Positions 33,813 to 46,743 of a stretch of 64,000 nucleotides of DNA are shown piece by piece (positions within the stretch are counted from its first letter, which is position 1; each line of letters begins with the position of its first letter). The translations under genes were made by a program, and so were the position numbers. The stretch comes from Cladopsammia gracilis (lineage: Eukaryota > Cnidaria > Anthozoa > Scleractinia > Dendrophylliidae). Below the pieces are notes generated by a model, which was given only the letters and a program-made list of their open reading frames with translations, was not told the DNA's origin and made no database searches. Where the stretch lies: assembly GCA_022457155.1 (NCBI GenBank), contig JAJGOT010000049.1:1570001-1634000 (forward strand), read 5' to 3'.

Positions 33813-36800
33813 CCCGTGGAAACAATACCGAATGATATCCCCCGCCAGGGTGAATATCAACCATTATCTGCATAAGGGGCGTTAACAAAAGTGCACAGAA
33901 GTGAAGTCAAACGAGAGTCTTGGAGCTATAATTGTAGTTTTATCTGAATTATGAGATCTTTATCGCTACTTATCAGATCATCTGGAAACAGTAGTTAATG
34001 AATGTGCAGTTTTTGTTGTTAATTAGCCAGAAATTATTGTAATTAAGTGGCGAGGGGGATTACGGTTTTTCCGAGATTTGCTTTAGAAAGCTGAGAGTAT
34101 TTCAAAGATGTTCTGCTTAAGAAACAACATCAGGGATTGTTTTTAAAAGTGTGTTTTGTTTAAAGGTGACTCTGTAGGCTCGCTTATTACAAAAAGCTAT
34201 TTCAAAGCAGTGTAAAATTTTACCAGCCCGAAAACGACTTTCGGCTAAAAACAATCTTAAAGTTCTCTCTCTCTTTGAATAATATTTATGCGAAACCACT
34301 TTTTGAAATGTTTCTTATACAGTTCGTTTCCTTGTGCGTTTTAAAACGTATCTTCAAAACAGTTTGGCAGTGCGTTAGATAACATGTGGTGCGCATGCGC
34401 CGATGCGCAGGCCATAAATCTAGCTTGTTTTTTTCAAGGATTACCCTCAAATCGAGCGACTCGACTGCTTCGTCACATAAATAATTATTGTTTTTTGAGA
34501 AATACAGGGATTGAACAAGCACAGGAAAATAATTTCAAATGGTGGTACACCCGGCTCGCTAAGAGACGATGGCCTTCAAAACGTCGGCTTTCGTTTTTTT
34601 ATTATTTAATTTCTTTATATTTTTCCACGCCAATTAAAAAGATAAAACCTGGCCCGTTTAATTTCTTGCCGTTTCTAAAGTACTACACGAGCAAGTAGAC
34701 TTCTGGCACTGGGGGAGTTTACTGTCTGAATTGTTGAAGCACAGTGGTGCGTTGTGATGAACAATACCCATGCCCGACAAATATTTACAGAAGACGTAAA
34801 AGAGAAGTGCATGAAACAATTACTTACTCAAAGAGTAATTTGTGACGATTCGTGAAATGACAATATGAAATTTTGAAAGGAAATAATGACACTCTCTCGG
34901 AATAAGCTTTTTCGTGGGGGGAATGGTCCATGTTTAAGTCTCCGGTATCCAAAATCGAATGTGAAACAGGGCCAGAAGGAGTGTCTTATTCAAGTTTGGG
35001 ATGGGCTGGGGAGTGATTTTTTTCCTGCTCTCATAAGGTGGGTGAAACCCTGCACGAGTTTGAAAAGTCGCCCACATCTGCATCGCCTGATCACAACTGC
35101 ATAACAATAAACAATCACTTGTGGAGGAAAAAAAGATAACTCCGTTTACCCATGTGCAAAATATCTTTCAGGAAAGCTCTGGGTTGGGTGGTGGCGATAG
35201 GTAGTGATAAACATATGCTGCAGCGCACATGCACGGCCCAGATGCAGGATTATAAAGCAATCCGCGGGCTACTCTGGATCCAAACAGACAAGCATGTGAG
35301 TGAACTAGGCTTCATTTAATAAACATGTTTTCAATGAGCACACATGTCCTCATAAAAGGGCTTTTGCATAATCATTTCAAACCCTTTGGAAAATGCGAGG
35401 GATCAATTGTTTCGGTTTATTATTCCCGAAGCCGTGTCGTGTGTTGACCACAAGTGATGGGAACACAGGCTGATGAATGGGGATTTTTACCGCTTATTAT
35501 CTGTGTCACGAGGAAAAGACTACACGTGTAGTTAATAACGAATGATTTCAACAAACACGTCGTGATTCACGCGGAAAATACGCACGCTTCGTACCACAAC
35601 AAGCCGCGTGTGCGACGAAAAACTGTTTTCGCGCGAAAAGATATTCAAGAAAAAAAAAAGAAAGAAATCAAGCTTGATCTACCTTAATGGGTTTATAAAG
35701 CTTTTATTTAAAGAGGCGTTTTATAATTTATTTCCAAAGAGGTGAATAATATTTCGCAAACCCAAGCAATTAAGTCGATCGTTTTTATGGTGACCGCTTT
35801 TCGAGGAAAAAAAGGTTGACTCCATTTTTCTCTGTGTTTAAGACAATAACACCAATTGATGACCTTATGAGTCGTGACTAAACTGAATGGAGGACAAATA
35901 ACGGATTAACCCTCATTTAATGTTCAGTAGACTGAAGAGTTTGCTTTAAAAAAGTCATTTTAAGCATGAGAAATAAAAACTTGGCAACGAATCAATCAAC
36001 GCAGCGAAAAGGCCATCATTTGAAATACTGTAAGGGAGAATAGCGATGTAATTTCATTCTCACGCAGTCTTTACGACACCTGAATCAGCAGAAGTTTAAA
36101 TGAACGTGTTTCTGAATAAATAAAAAAACGCCCGTTTGCCGAGCGTTTGATAAGGAAAAATCACATTTTTTCGTACCGTAGTTTCGTAACTAAGTGCGCG
36201 GCTTCAATAAAATCACCTTTTGTTCGCTTCAATTTAATTAGCATTCATAACTGTTGCTTTATTTTTCTGAAACGGAATTAAAACAGCGCTGCAAATAACA
36301 TTTTTGCAACTGAAAACGAGAAGAAGACTTCAAGGCAAGTTATTTTTTTTCTTTTCAGAAAATAAAGAATTCTTTTAATCCTTCACATGTGAACTGAAAT
36401 CTCCACCATTTACATTTTTGTGTTTATTTTAAAAACTTTCAGTGGTGACAGTTGACAGCGAAGCCAAAAGAACAAAACAAGAGAAAGGGAATTCAATACT
36501 TCTCTTGCCGAACTTTTAAAATATGTTTTAAAAGGTCATTCATTGATTTACACCACATTCGTCCTAAGAAAAAGTTACTGCTTATAAAATGTTATTACCG
36601 GCAGGAGGTAGGGCCGATATTTCATTGAGCATAGTTTGCAAGGGATCGTTTCCTCGATTAGTTAAGAACAATAGAATTAGTTTATATTTATTTCTCACAG
36701 TATTATAATGCTCAAAAAGAGTGGATGACAAATTCTATCTTCTTATTTTCACGCAATCATACCAAAAAGAGTCGAGTTCAGGCAATGCTCATTGACTCCA

Positions 36801-38554
36801 GTTTTTTTTTTCCTAAAATGTATTCCCTGCATCCAAGCTATCTGTTTCATAGAGGGTCCTGCAGTTGGACTGGCTAGATGATATTTGATTAGCCAAGCCA
36901 CGAGCCTAAACAATGACTAAAATCAAAGTTTTACGTCTAAACAGTCCACCTGCATTCAAATGTTTCCAGTTATATTTCTGACCGGGAATATCAGGTGTCA
37001 GCGTAGGATATCTTCGCACGTTTTGCACTGTTCGCCTATCTTTGCTTTCAAAGGGGTTTTGGTACATTACGTCCCAGTCAAGTCCAGCGCATACATTTGT
37101 CTTGTGATTTTTCGCCACCAAAAATGCTTTCAAAAATCGTCAACGTGAATGTTACTGCTTTTCTACGGTAGTAAAAATTAAGGTGCTTTCCTATTTCTCA
37201 TTCTTAGTCTATCCTTATTTTTTTATCACCAAAGACTAACCATAGCTGCTTACCTGCAGCTAGCGTTAAAATACGACTTTGTCTATTCACGTAACTTATT
37301 CCCTTTGACAGCAAAATATATTCCATAATAACAGACTTTGGACTAGAGGCTCGGATAATACAATGTTTTATCGCTCAGTCGATGTATCAGACAGAAGACC
37401 ACTATTAGCTTGTATTGAGTTTACTATTCAGAACAGATGAGTATTTGATAATAAAAAGAAACAATGTTAACGCGAGATTTTTTGTGTTCAACATCTCTAG
37501 GTTTTGGCATTTTTGTTGACGGTTTGCCTTGCGACCATGTTTAGTCCAAGTGCTCATTCACATATTATTTTATCGAAAATGTACAAAAGTAGCGTATTAA
37601 TAATGTCGAGTGGTCGGTTATCGTGTAATCTACTCGCAGTTTACTAACAACACGCTGTTTACGGAAAGCCCGTGTCATTAAGCGTTCCACTTTAGCGCCA
37701 GATTTCTACATTAAAGAACAATATCGACACATGCTCTGTAATAGCCCGCAACATTTTGAGGTTTACGATCGACGCCAGTTTGACCAAGTTCCATTTTGTT
37801 TGTCTCATAACACGAAAAGGTCAGATCATGCATTATTTTAACATCATTCCAAGAAAAGATCACGCAAACGTATTCCTTACGCTACCTGTTTGGCAGAAAT
37901 TTTTTTTTAACACTATCTGCGATAATTTATTTTCAAAATCACAAAGTGTGAAGCTTAAGAGCCCTGATAATCATAAAACAAACATTTTTTCACGGCAAAT
38001 TGGATAATACGACGACGCTATTGTTTTCCTTAAATGCGTTCTGTCAAAGTTCAAGACTTAGTTAGCATCAAAGACTAAAAAGTTTTTCGGAAACACAAAA
38101 GAGAACAAATCTTGATATGTCCATCAAACACACACCGACAAATTTACCTTAAAAGACCAACAAGAAAAGTTGTCAAAGCATGCATTAGCTTTAATGCTGT
38201 GGAACAAAAGACGCCATGAAACTGAACTCCCTTCGTCGGTTGTAATAAGCTAATGGTCGAGAATTCGCTTGGATCGTTCAAACAATGAGGAATCTGAACG
38301 TAAAATGGCAGAGTGGTCCTTCAACACCTGCGTCATGTGCGTGCTAAAACAGTTAAATAGTATAGAGTTTCAATCCATTTACCCGGAAACCAAAAATGTC
38401 GTATGCATGTCGAGCCATTAGCGTGACTCGCCTTTCATTTGCATTTGACGGTAAAAGGTAATTATTCAAAACGTGGAAAATGGACATTCACAGACCTTTC
38501 CGGGCATTTTAAAGTTCTTGGCAATTTACTTGTTTTAATATTATAAATATACTA
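33813..38554. other. Gene-poor AT-rich region upstream of the bHLH gene
   Basis: No coding exon or clear transposon could be supported over ~4.7 kb, unusual in a window otherwise crowded with MITEs. It contains E-box words (for example CATCTG near 33,975) and a TATA-like promoter pointing the other way at 35,251. It may be regulatory DNA for the bHLH gene, but this is only positional reasoning. Confidence 0.4.
35251..35295 (+). promoter_or_regulatory. Possible TATA promoter and short first exon, + strand
   Basis: TATAAAG at 35251-35257 is followed ~25-30 bases later by a short stretch ending AAGCAT directly before a consensus GTGAGT donor (35296). The arrangement resembles a promoter with a tiny noncoding first exon, divergent from the bHLH gene. 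No downstream exon was identified. Confidence 0.25.
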
Positions 38555-38736
38555 CAGTCGAAGCTCCGCTCCCGTGAGCTGACACCCTCGGAAAGCAGAA
38601 AAAGTGTCCGTAACTGCTGTTGGGTGTTACGGGAATGATTTTCGAAAGAGGAGAATCCAAACGGGGTTTTGTTAAGGTGGCCGTAAGTAGAGCTGTCCGC
38701 TTACGAGAGTGTCCGCTTAAAGAGAAGCTTGGACTG
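38555..38736. mobile_element. Small mariner-type MITE with TA duplication
   Basis: CAGTCGAAGCTCCGCT at 38555 and AAGCTTGGACTG ending 38736, bounded by TA at 38553-38554 and 38737-38738. Internal GTGTCCG and TCCGCTTA repeats resemble those of the 15,956 element. 182 bp, noncoding. Confidence 0.65.
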
Positions 38737-38954
38737 TATTTTAATACTTTTTGATCCTAAATGATGTAATTATTTTTTAATGTACGGTACAGAGCTCCAT
38801 GGTTGTCAGCCTCAGTGATGAAGGGGCCACCCACTTACCTCGCTTTTTAAATACTCATCGAGTCGTGTTAGCCATAAGCACGTGTTGTGGAGCAATGTTT
38901 TACTTTGCAAAAATATGAGTAATACTCGCGATAAGCTTTGCTCTTTGACCTTTT

Positions 38955-39100
38955 AAGAAAAATCCCAAATTTCATTTTTGTAAAATATTGAAAAACAAAT
39001 GGTACCGTGCAAAAGTACTGCTGAAGAGGTTTCATTTGAATGGTCACACCATATGATTTCATCCACAGACTCAAAAGTTAGAACAACACTACATGTCTCC
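38955..39100 (+). repeat. Isolated diverged minisatellite unit
   Basis: Contains TTTCATTTGAATGGTCACAC, TTTCATCCACAGACTCAAAA and GTTAGAAC phrases of the ~106-bp unit in one copy. Its left flank (TTTTGTAAAATATTGAAAA, then CCGTGCAAAAGTA) is shared with 15,860-15,920, indicating that the tandem arrays derive from a longer dispersed repeat. Confidence 0.7.
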
Positions 39101-39923
39101 ATAATTGACTCTGGGAGTGAAAGGGTGAACCCTGCAAGTGCCTATAGTGATCATGACCAAATTTCTCCTTGTATAATATCAATCCTCAATCAATAAGGAT
39201 ATGATCACTCAAGATAAATTCTAACAACTTCTCCCCACTACTATAAATAACGTGTGAGGACAAGATAGGATAATTTGAAGTTTGTTATTAAACGGATAAA
39301 ACTTCCTTTCATTTAGAAAGACCGTGGCGTGAAATATCTAGCTCGCATGACCTCACATAGAAAGCAGTAAATTGCACTGAAGTACATTGTTTTCACCTCT
39401 ACAAAATTCTAACCCAATAATCCTGCCGAGATATTGCACTATTTTTTGCAATCAGCTCATCCGCAGAATCCTAAATGAAAAATCCTTACCTAATTTTTAA
39501 CAAACTATTCTTCATTAAACAAAGCTTATAAACAAAATACATGAAAATCCTGACAATACTGCCGGGAAATTTCTCAAGAAATTTACTTTTATTAATATCT
39601 TTTCATTAATATAGAGAATCTCAACCGTTCTAAAATGCAGAAACGACTTTTCGATCCCTAAGCCGTTCTGTCCACATATCCCACGCGTTTTTTGTTTATT
39701 TAAAAGACGGAGATTTCTTAATACTGCTAAGCCTTCCGTCCGCATGTAAACGATTTAAAACGATCCAAAATGCAGCCAGATTACGTCAGATTTGCAAAAA
39801 CGGTGATGTAAAAATACGGAACAACTCAAGCCGCTACAAAATCGCGTTTTTCATCGTTTTCTATCGATTACATGACAGCGAAAAAAAAACCGCGTTTTTT
39901 AAAAACGACAGAAACTCGGAGCG
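39101..39923. other. Intergenic, nothing recognised
   Basis: AT-rich DNA without a supportable exon. AAAACG/CGTTTT words near 39,750-39,910 resemble the arms of the 28.48-kb MITE family, suggesting decayed copies. Confidence 0.4.
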
Positions 39924-40595
39924 TTAAAGGAGCTATGTCATGTTTTGGGTCAAAACTGCCCCAAATTAAACATAAGTACCCATGCACCTTTGTCATACAA
40001 GAACTGCTTATAGAACACTAAGAGGAAGATATCAAGTGAACTTTCGAAGAGAGAATAAACCATAAAATATCAGTGTTTTCAGTAGCGAGTTTTCCAAGAC
40101 ACAAGGCGATAATAGGCCACTTCGAAAAATACTATAATACTCTTTAAAGTGCAGGTTTGGGTAGTGCTTGATGTAAGCCTGATTTTTCCTATTTCTTTTG
40201 TTTGCAGCACGAACTGCACTTCTTGGCAATTTGCATACGATGCACACTTGTATACGAACACACAATTTCCTACATGTACTCTGAATTCCATTGTGCCAAT
40301 CTAACAAAGGAGACTTGAATAATTACACCCCGGTAAGGCTGAGCCTGCACATAGAAGATTATTATGGTATTTTTCGAAGTGGCCTATTACTTGAAACAAT
40401 TAATTTGACCAGTATTTTCAAGTTGCATTCCATTTACAGCTTGGCCATCTGCAGCCCAAGACACCTATTTTTTCTCTTAGAGCACTAGTAGAATAATTAG
40501 ATACAAAACCGGATCAACATTTTTGGGTTTCAACTGATTTAAATGTCTTTTTTTTTATAGTCACACTAAAAATGGTGACATAGCAACTCTCTAAA
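39924..40595. mobile_element. Degenerate element with AGCTATGTCA termini
   Basis: GGAGCTATGTCATGTTTTGG near 39,930 is mirrored imperfectly by AATGGTGACATAGCAACT near 40,570. The right part is homologous to 14,440-14,560 (GACCATTATTTTTGGATTTA, AATGGTGACATAGCCCC), so the family recurs in a COG6 intron. Confidence 0.4.
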
Positions 40596-41589
40596 ATGGA
40601 GTCGGATATGTGGAGTTTGCCGTACCTATTAAATTTCAATTTAATTCTTTGCCCTATCCCGGTTGAAGGGGGATTTGAATTCCGATATCACTACTCGGCA
40701 GGCAGTAAAAGTCCCCCCCCCCCTCCCCTTCCCCCACCCTTAGCTCAGGAAGCCCTTGTCTCTAACATTTTCCTTCGTCTTCCCAGGCTTATTCACTCCA
40801 CTCTCCCCCCACTCTTTTCAATGGTGTCTGGATCCACCATTTTTTCGCTGGTACAAACAATCCTCCCGTTATTATTAAGTAATGATCCCCATAAGAAGGA
40901 TAGCGCTGAACGGCAATGGAATGTCAAGCACGATGGAATGTCAAGTTTTTTCATTGTCACAACTAGTGATCTCATTGGCCTAGACTCAAAAACCGCTAAA
41001 AAGTTAAGGTTCAAGGTGCATTTTGTCTAATTTTTTTTAAGGTTTCAAGTAATTTGAGACCCAATCGCACAACATACAATTTTTAAAAGATATTGTATTT
41101 GGAGAACTTCATCAAAGAAGCAAATTAATTATTAGCTATTGTCTTCTGCTATTCTGATTGGTTAAGCACGAACATTTTCTAAAATTTATTTGACGCAAAT
41201 GGATTTTCTTTATTTTTATAATGAAATATAATTATTAACCATCAGCTACTCCTCTATTCTTGAAATCAAAAATATTCTATGTGGGAAAGAGCCAATGCCG
41301 CAGAACAATGAAGTTTGCTATCGCTCTTATGTGGAACATTACTTAATATCACGACCATTTCACCATTTCACTATCGTGCACACTAGGCATCTATTAGGAA
41401 TTCTGAACTGTCACTCTCATTTGGCCTCAACTCTCAGATACTCTCATTCACTCTTATGCGATCTCAGAGAGTTTGGATTATCGTCAGTTATCGTTCCCGT
41501 AAAGTGTGACCATTGCTTGTTCTCTTGTACTGAATAACTTAACTTTGAATGAACATGTTAACACCTTAGTTTCCGATCTCATGGGCGAG

Positions 41590-41880
41590 CTAGGAAATAT
41601 AATGTGATTATAATCACGAGTTTTACCAAGCTATTCAACTGTTCCTTAGTCTGGTCTGGCACCAGCATATTCATGATCACCGGCATAGCACCTACATCTA
41701 AGCAGTTGAAAATCCTTCCTGTATCTGATCGTCTTTACCTTAAAGATGCTGGGCGGATGTACAATTGTATGAACGGTCTAGCTCTAGGTTACCTTGTAGA
41801 TATGCTCACTTCTGTGAGTAAAATGAGTATACATGTATTTAAGACATCGCTTTTGATCTCATCAACTGAAATCTAGTGAA
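41590..41880 (+). mobile_element. Decayed LINE fragment
   Basis: The reading LPVSDRLYLKDAGRMYNCMN followed by GLALGYLVDM matches the tail region of non-LTR reverse transcriptases (family words LY-RD-----K--NGLAP-YL). No catalytic region is present. Neighbouring 40.6-41.5 kb shows no recognisable gene. Confidence 0.45.
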
Positions 41881-42860
41881 GCAAACAGGATGAAACCGGC
41901 CTTCAAGGAATGTAGTTTTATGGCACATGTATAGGTAAAACATATTGTTTCAATTTGTCAGGAAAACACTTAGTATCGACGAATTAACAGAACGTAATGC
42001 GAATCTTTAATATTTTAATAAAAAGTATTCAACCCAATTTTATTCGGCAACGCTCACACAGAATTTTGTTCAAACTCTGCAGTTTTGAAGACCTACATCT
42101 AGACTATAAGAGGCATACAGTCGTTTTAAAAGTTTAGATCAATATGTTGAGAAAATTACTAATATGCAAAAGCAAGGATTTCTTCAGATCGTTGTTATGG
42201 TAACGCCGATGTCAATAAATCTAAATTTTTGGAAAGTTCATTTCAGTTATCTCTAGCATATGTATGAAGCAGCTTGCCTGACCGAGCTCAGACAGTGAAG
42301 TATCAATCGCTCAAAATTGAGATGTTGTGTCGCCTAAAAAAAAACAGTTGAGCCACCTTGAGGCACGTGTAGTGAGTTTTAAATAGCAGTGAATTCGAAT
42401 AGTTAAGACATTTTCGTGTCCTTTAAATAAATGAAAATTGGCTGAGTTTGTTTGGTGATTTTGATATGATAGCCTGCACAATGACGAGCGCTTTTGGGCG
42501 TGCTCGAGCGGTTTTGTGATGCGCGAGTGCGAAGCCGTGCTCGCGGCACCTTTTTACCTTACAAGTTTAAACCTTCAAGTTTACCAATGACCAAAATAAT
42601 GATTTGGAGCAGTTTTCTAAATCAAATGTCCTCCTTGTAAAAGCTTAGAAACCGACGCAAGACAAAAAGCCTTTATCATTGTCTCAAAGTCAGTTATTCG
42701 GAGCACTACCTTTCCCATAGTCTTAATAAACCCTTCTCTTTAATTGTTGTTCACCCTACTTTATATATGAGCTCTGTTTACTGGGCAACAATAAGCGACA
42801 CAAACGTGTTGGAGTTACGTGGTTATGAGCTTTTACTAACTCAAGATAAATGTCCTATTT

Positions 42861-42861
<1 letters not shown>

Positions 42862-42902
<41 letters not shown>
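42862..42902. repeat. (TAA)n microsatellite
   Basis: About 41 bases of uninterrupted TAA trinucleotides, followed by TTTA-rich low-complexity DNA to about 43,080. Confidence 0.95.
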
Positions 42903-43159
42903 GTTTTTAGATTTGTATATATAAGTTTTTTTATTTATTTAGTAAGTTACTTACACGTAGAATGAGAGATATTAGAGACATTTATATGCTTAGATTATAG
43001 TTTTTAGATTTGTAGATATAAGGTTTCAGTAACTTATTTATTTATTTTTTTATTTATTTTATTTTATTTTATTTTATTTTAAGTTTCGCTCTTGCGCACA
43101 GGTTACGCTTTGCGCCCTGTGTTGCTTTATAACACTGTGCATACAGATAGTTTTACTGC

Positions 43160-43160
<1 letters not shown>

Positions 43161-43242
<82 letters not shown>
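43161..43242. repeat. (TAA)n microsatellite at the 5' junction of a LINE
   Basis: About 82 bases of uninterrupted TAA. LINE coding sequence starts immediately after it, so the tract lies at the truncated 5' junction. The long Tyr or Asn runs read from it are not protein. Confidence 0.95.
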
Positions 43243-43243
<1 letters not shown>

Positions 43244-45535
43244 GCTACAAGACTTCGGCCGAGAGCAATTGAAGAGTATTGGAGCAAAAAAGCTGATGAT
43301 TTGAAAACACATCCTAAGAATTTCTACAGTGTTTTTAAGCCTTTTCTTCAATCAAAGTCGAAAAAGTGTGGAGACGCTTTAACGGGGTCAACGTAAGATC
43401 ACTGAGCACTTTGCCAAATATTTCTCTTCAGTGGCTAATGACATTGGCGACACTCGTTTATCAAGTATGACTGAGGACCAGCTGTACAATAATGAGAGTG
43501 TGCATACGGTAATGCAAAGCTATAATCGTCGACCTCCTGGTGACTCATCACAAATCTAACTTGGACACTACCAAGAGCACAGGTCACGACCTAATACCAC
43601 CTAAGATCTAAAGATAGCGAGTAGAGAGCTTTATCCCCTGACTGGCTTATACAACCGCTGCATTGAATCTGGTGATTGGCCCTTGCAATGGAAAAAAGGT
43701 GACTGGGTACCAGTGTTTAAGAAAGACAACAAACAGGACATTAAGAACTATAGACCGATTACAGTACAAACAGTGATAGGGAAAGTCTTTGAGCAGTTAT
43801 TAAGCAAACAGTTGACATCATTTATAGACCCAATGTTAAGCAACAACCTGACCGCATATCGAAAGGATCAGAGCTGTGAAACCTCCCTTATTGGATTAGT
43901 AGAAAGATGGAAACAGGCTGTTGATAACAGGAACGTTGTTGGAGTATTGTCCACCGATATGTCAAAGGTATTTGATTCACTGCACCCTCCTCTACTGATC
44001 AATAAGCTGAGAGCATATGGTTTTTCTAATGAATCACTAACACTGATGCGATCATATTTTACAAGTAGGAAAAACAGAGTCAGGATCAGTCAAGAAATAA
44101 CAAGTGATTGGTACGCGTCCACGAGAGGTTGTCCCCAGGGATCGGCCTTCGGGCCTCTTCTTTGGAATGTTTTCCAAAACGATCTGCATTTCTCTACTGA
44201 CGAAAATAGGTTATTTATGTATGCTGATGACCATCAACTGTTTTCAGTAGCGAAAACAACTAAAGAGGCGGAAAGCATTTTAACTGAATTAAGAATATTT
44301 CGTAAAACCCTGAAGAACTCCATGCTTAATTGTTATTCTATTTAATTATCTACCTTAGCGCATGAAGAAATACTTTTCATAAAAAAATCTATTCTTAATT
44401 GTCTGTAACTGTATTCTATTGTAGGGGTCATCCACTAGATTAGCCTTTGCTATATATTTGGATGATCCCAACTCACTCTCTATTTTTTGTTACATTTTTC
44501 TTTTATTCCTTAGCTGTACCTGTGTTTAGTTGCCTATGTAAATTTTACCTATATGTCATGTAAAACTGAGCTGAGTTGTGCAACAACCACCTTTTACAAG
44601 GAAACTTTTCAGTCTTTTCAAAATATCAGGTGACGAGTCTGGGCCCGAGGAATTGTTATAAGGATTTATACATCGTCATTAATGACACTATAATTGATCA
44701 GAAATCAGAGATAACGCTCTTAAGGGTTACCTTAGACGATCAACTATCATTTTCTAGCCATGTAAGCAATGTTTGCAGAAAAGCCTCCAGTCAAACGGGT
44801 GTTCTTTTGAGATTACGTAAGCTTATTCCGACATCTGCTGAACTACATAATTTATTGTCAGATTTGCTATATTACCTTATCTTACATACTGTCAGACTGT
44901 CTGGCATTTTTGTTGTTCTTCTGATGCCAGAAGCCAGATTAGAACGAATTCAAGAAAGAGCATTACGAGCTGTTTATTGTGACAATAAATCGACGACTAT
45001 GAGGAACTCTTGCAAAGAGCGAAACTACCAACACTTCATACGCGACGACTACAATCCATTGCAATCATAATGTATAAAGTCAAAAATGGTCTAGTGCCTC
45101 CTTACATTGCGAATTTATTTGTTGTTACCAATTCTCAGTACTTTCTTAGAAATTCTGATTTTTCTATACCTAGATATCGGACTGTTGCTTACGGCAAACA
45201 CAGCCTGACTTATTTTGGCCCTGTTATCTGGTCTAAACTTGACAAATCTGTTAGATCATCTGAATCATTAGACACTTTTAAAAAGCGCATTAAATTGGTT
45301 GACTTCACAAACCTGTTGGGCAATACTTGTACAGACTGGTTTTTTTTTATGTAATAACTGATAATCGATCTTATATATTTATATACTTTTTCTACATTTA
45401 TATATGTACATACATTTTATATTTCATTAATTATTAGATTATTATTGTAGTTATAGTGTAGTTAGGTGTCCCCAATTAGTGTACATTGTATGCTAGTGAT
45501 TTTGACACATTAATAAAGTTCTTTTTAAGTAAAAT
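43243..45535 (+). mobile_element. 5'-truncated, frameshifted non-LTR retrotransposon (reverse transcriptase)
   Basis: Contains the end of the endonuclease-to-RT linker (AIEEYWSKKADDLKTHPKNF in a broken frame), then a reverse transcriptase domain from 43,683: KKDNKQDIKNYRPIT, LSTDMSKVFDSLHPPLLINK, RGCPQGSAFGPLLW, and the catalytic YADD at 44,220-44,231. The LSTDMSKVFD motif keeps the first catalytic Asp. The RT frame stops at 44,345; the thumb and C-terminal parts continue in other frames at 44,576-45,070 and 45,010-45,354, so at least two lesions inactivate it. The 3' UTR ends near 45,535. The style is that of CR1/L2/jockey-clade LINEs. A near-identical 3' fragment is at 10,017-10,480. Confidence 0.9.
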
Positions 45536-45595
45536 GTAAGGACAGTAAAAATGCTACAATAACAAACCAATCAAGTACAGAATTATAGAACGGTT

Positions 45596-45838
45596 TTCAC
45601 TCGAGTGTCGTAAAGCCATCACGATAGTAATCATTCTGGCCAATCACAAGAGACGTAGACATTCACAATCTAATAAACCAATCAGAACTCGAAGCAAATA
45701 CATGTAACCGACGCCAAGCGCAGGAAAACGCGTACGACCAAGTCACGAATGGTTTTGATTGGTTGGGAAAGTGGCGCGAGATGTTTAGCCAATCACGAAG
45801 CGTATCATGTATAGCAATGCAAAACCAACATTCAATTG
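45596..45838. repeat. CCAAT-motif-rich dispersed repeat, inverted relative to 23.4 kb
   Basis: GGCCAATCACAAGAGACG, ACCAATCAGAACTCGAAGCA, ATTGGTTGGG and TTAGCCAATCACGAAGCG are reverse complements of 23,440-23,730 phrases. It ends CAATTG directly before the left inverted repeat of the next element. Confidence 0.6.
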
Positions 45839-45849
45839 CCCAATTTCGA

Positions 45850-46125
45850 TATATTACAATTCAATTTCAAACAAAAGACATCACTAAGAGGCTTAGGGGA
45901 ATAAACTATATAAATCCCTACTATCATTTAGTCCAGTCAATCTACGAAAATTTTACGCTCCAGATCAAACTAATTGCAACAGAATTTATTTCATTGCTAA
46001 ATGAAGGTTTGAGGTGACCTAAGTAACATACTAAAAATCCCAAAATTAAAAATCCCTTCGGTGGAACATCCCGAAATTTAGCGATAAAGATGTCTAGCTT
46101 TTACCACAGGGTACCCACGTTGAGT
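45850..46125 (+). repeat. Left terminal inverted repeat of the CXC/PIN element
   Basis: Mirrors 50,443-50,655. When translated, both arms read alike in one frame (TKDIT-RLR-I, then IKLIATEFI), so they may derive from a coding segment, or the likeness may simply follow from DNA homology. Confidence 0.7.
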
Positions 46126-46743
46126 GGTATTAAACGCATTGTAAAAATGCGTTTGTTTTCACAATTATTTCGTTCAATATGTAAAAACTAACACAATTCA
46201 CGGTATAGGTAATCGGAACAACGTTATTAACTATAAAAAAAAGATAATAAATGCAAACAAAATAGAAATATTTAATACCACAGGGTACCCACGATGGAAA
46301 TATTCTCTTTCGCGAATATTTTTCGAATTATGCATCTATTTTCGGGAGTGATTGTCATAATTATACATTTCTTATTGAAATTAATTTAACTCGAAGTCCC
46401 ATAAGTTAGCAACTCGCCAGTGATTGTGTTTTCAGGTCAGTTTTATGTCTAGACGGCAGACACACGTGTGCACTACTACAGGAATGCACAGGCGTCATAG
46501 AAAAACGAAAGCGCGGGAAATCCTAGAAACAAGACTTCATCTTTGTCCTTGCTCTTCTCTTGTGTTTTAAACTACTAGAATATCTGTAAATTTACTTTTT
46601 ATAGTTACGATTTGCATCTAACGGTAGTAGAAACACCATAGATGTTGCTCCAAACAGTGGCGTGGTGATTCTGAACATAAGAAATCAGCTAATTCATTTG
46701 ATGTGTCGAGAAATGGTGGATTCGAAACCTAGATGACTTTACC

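Noticed and set aside
40596..41030. 144-codon + frame with a proline run
   Set aside because: The proline run is a poly-C tract and nothing else is recognisable; it lies between decayed repeats.
43127..43351. Open frame with a long poly-tyrosine run
   Set aside because: It is the translated (TAA)n microsatellite at 43,161-43,242; no domain outside the run.
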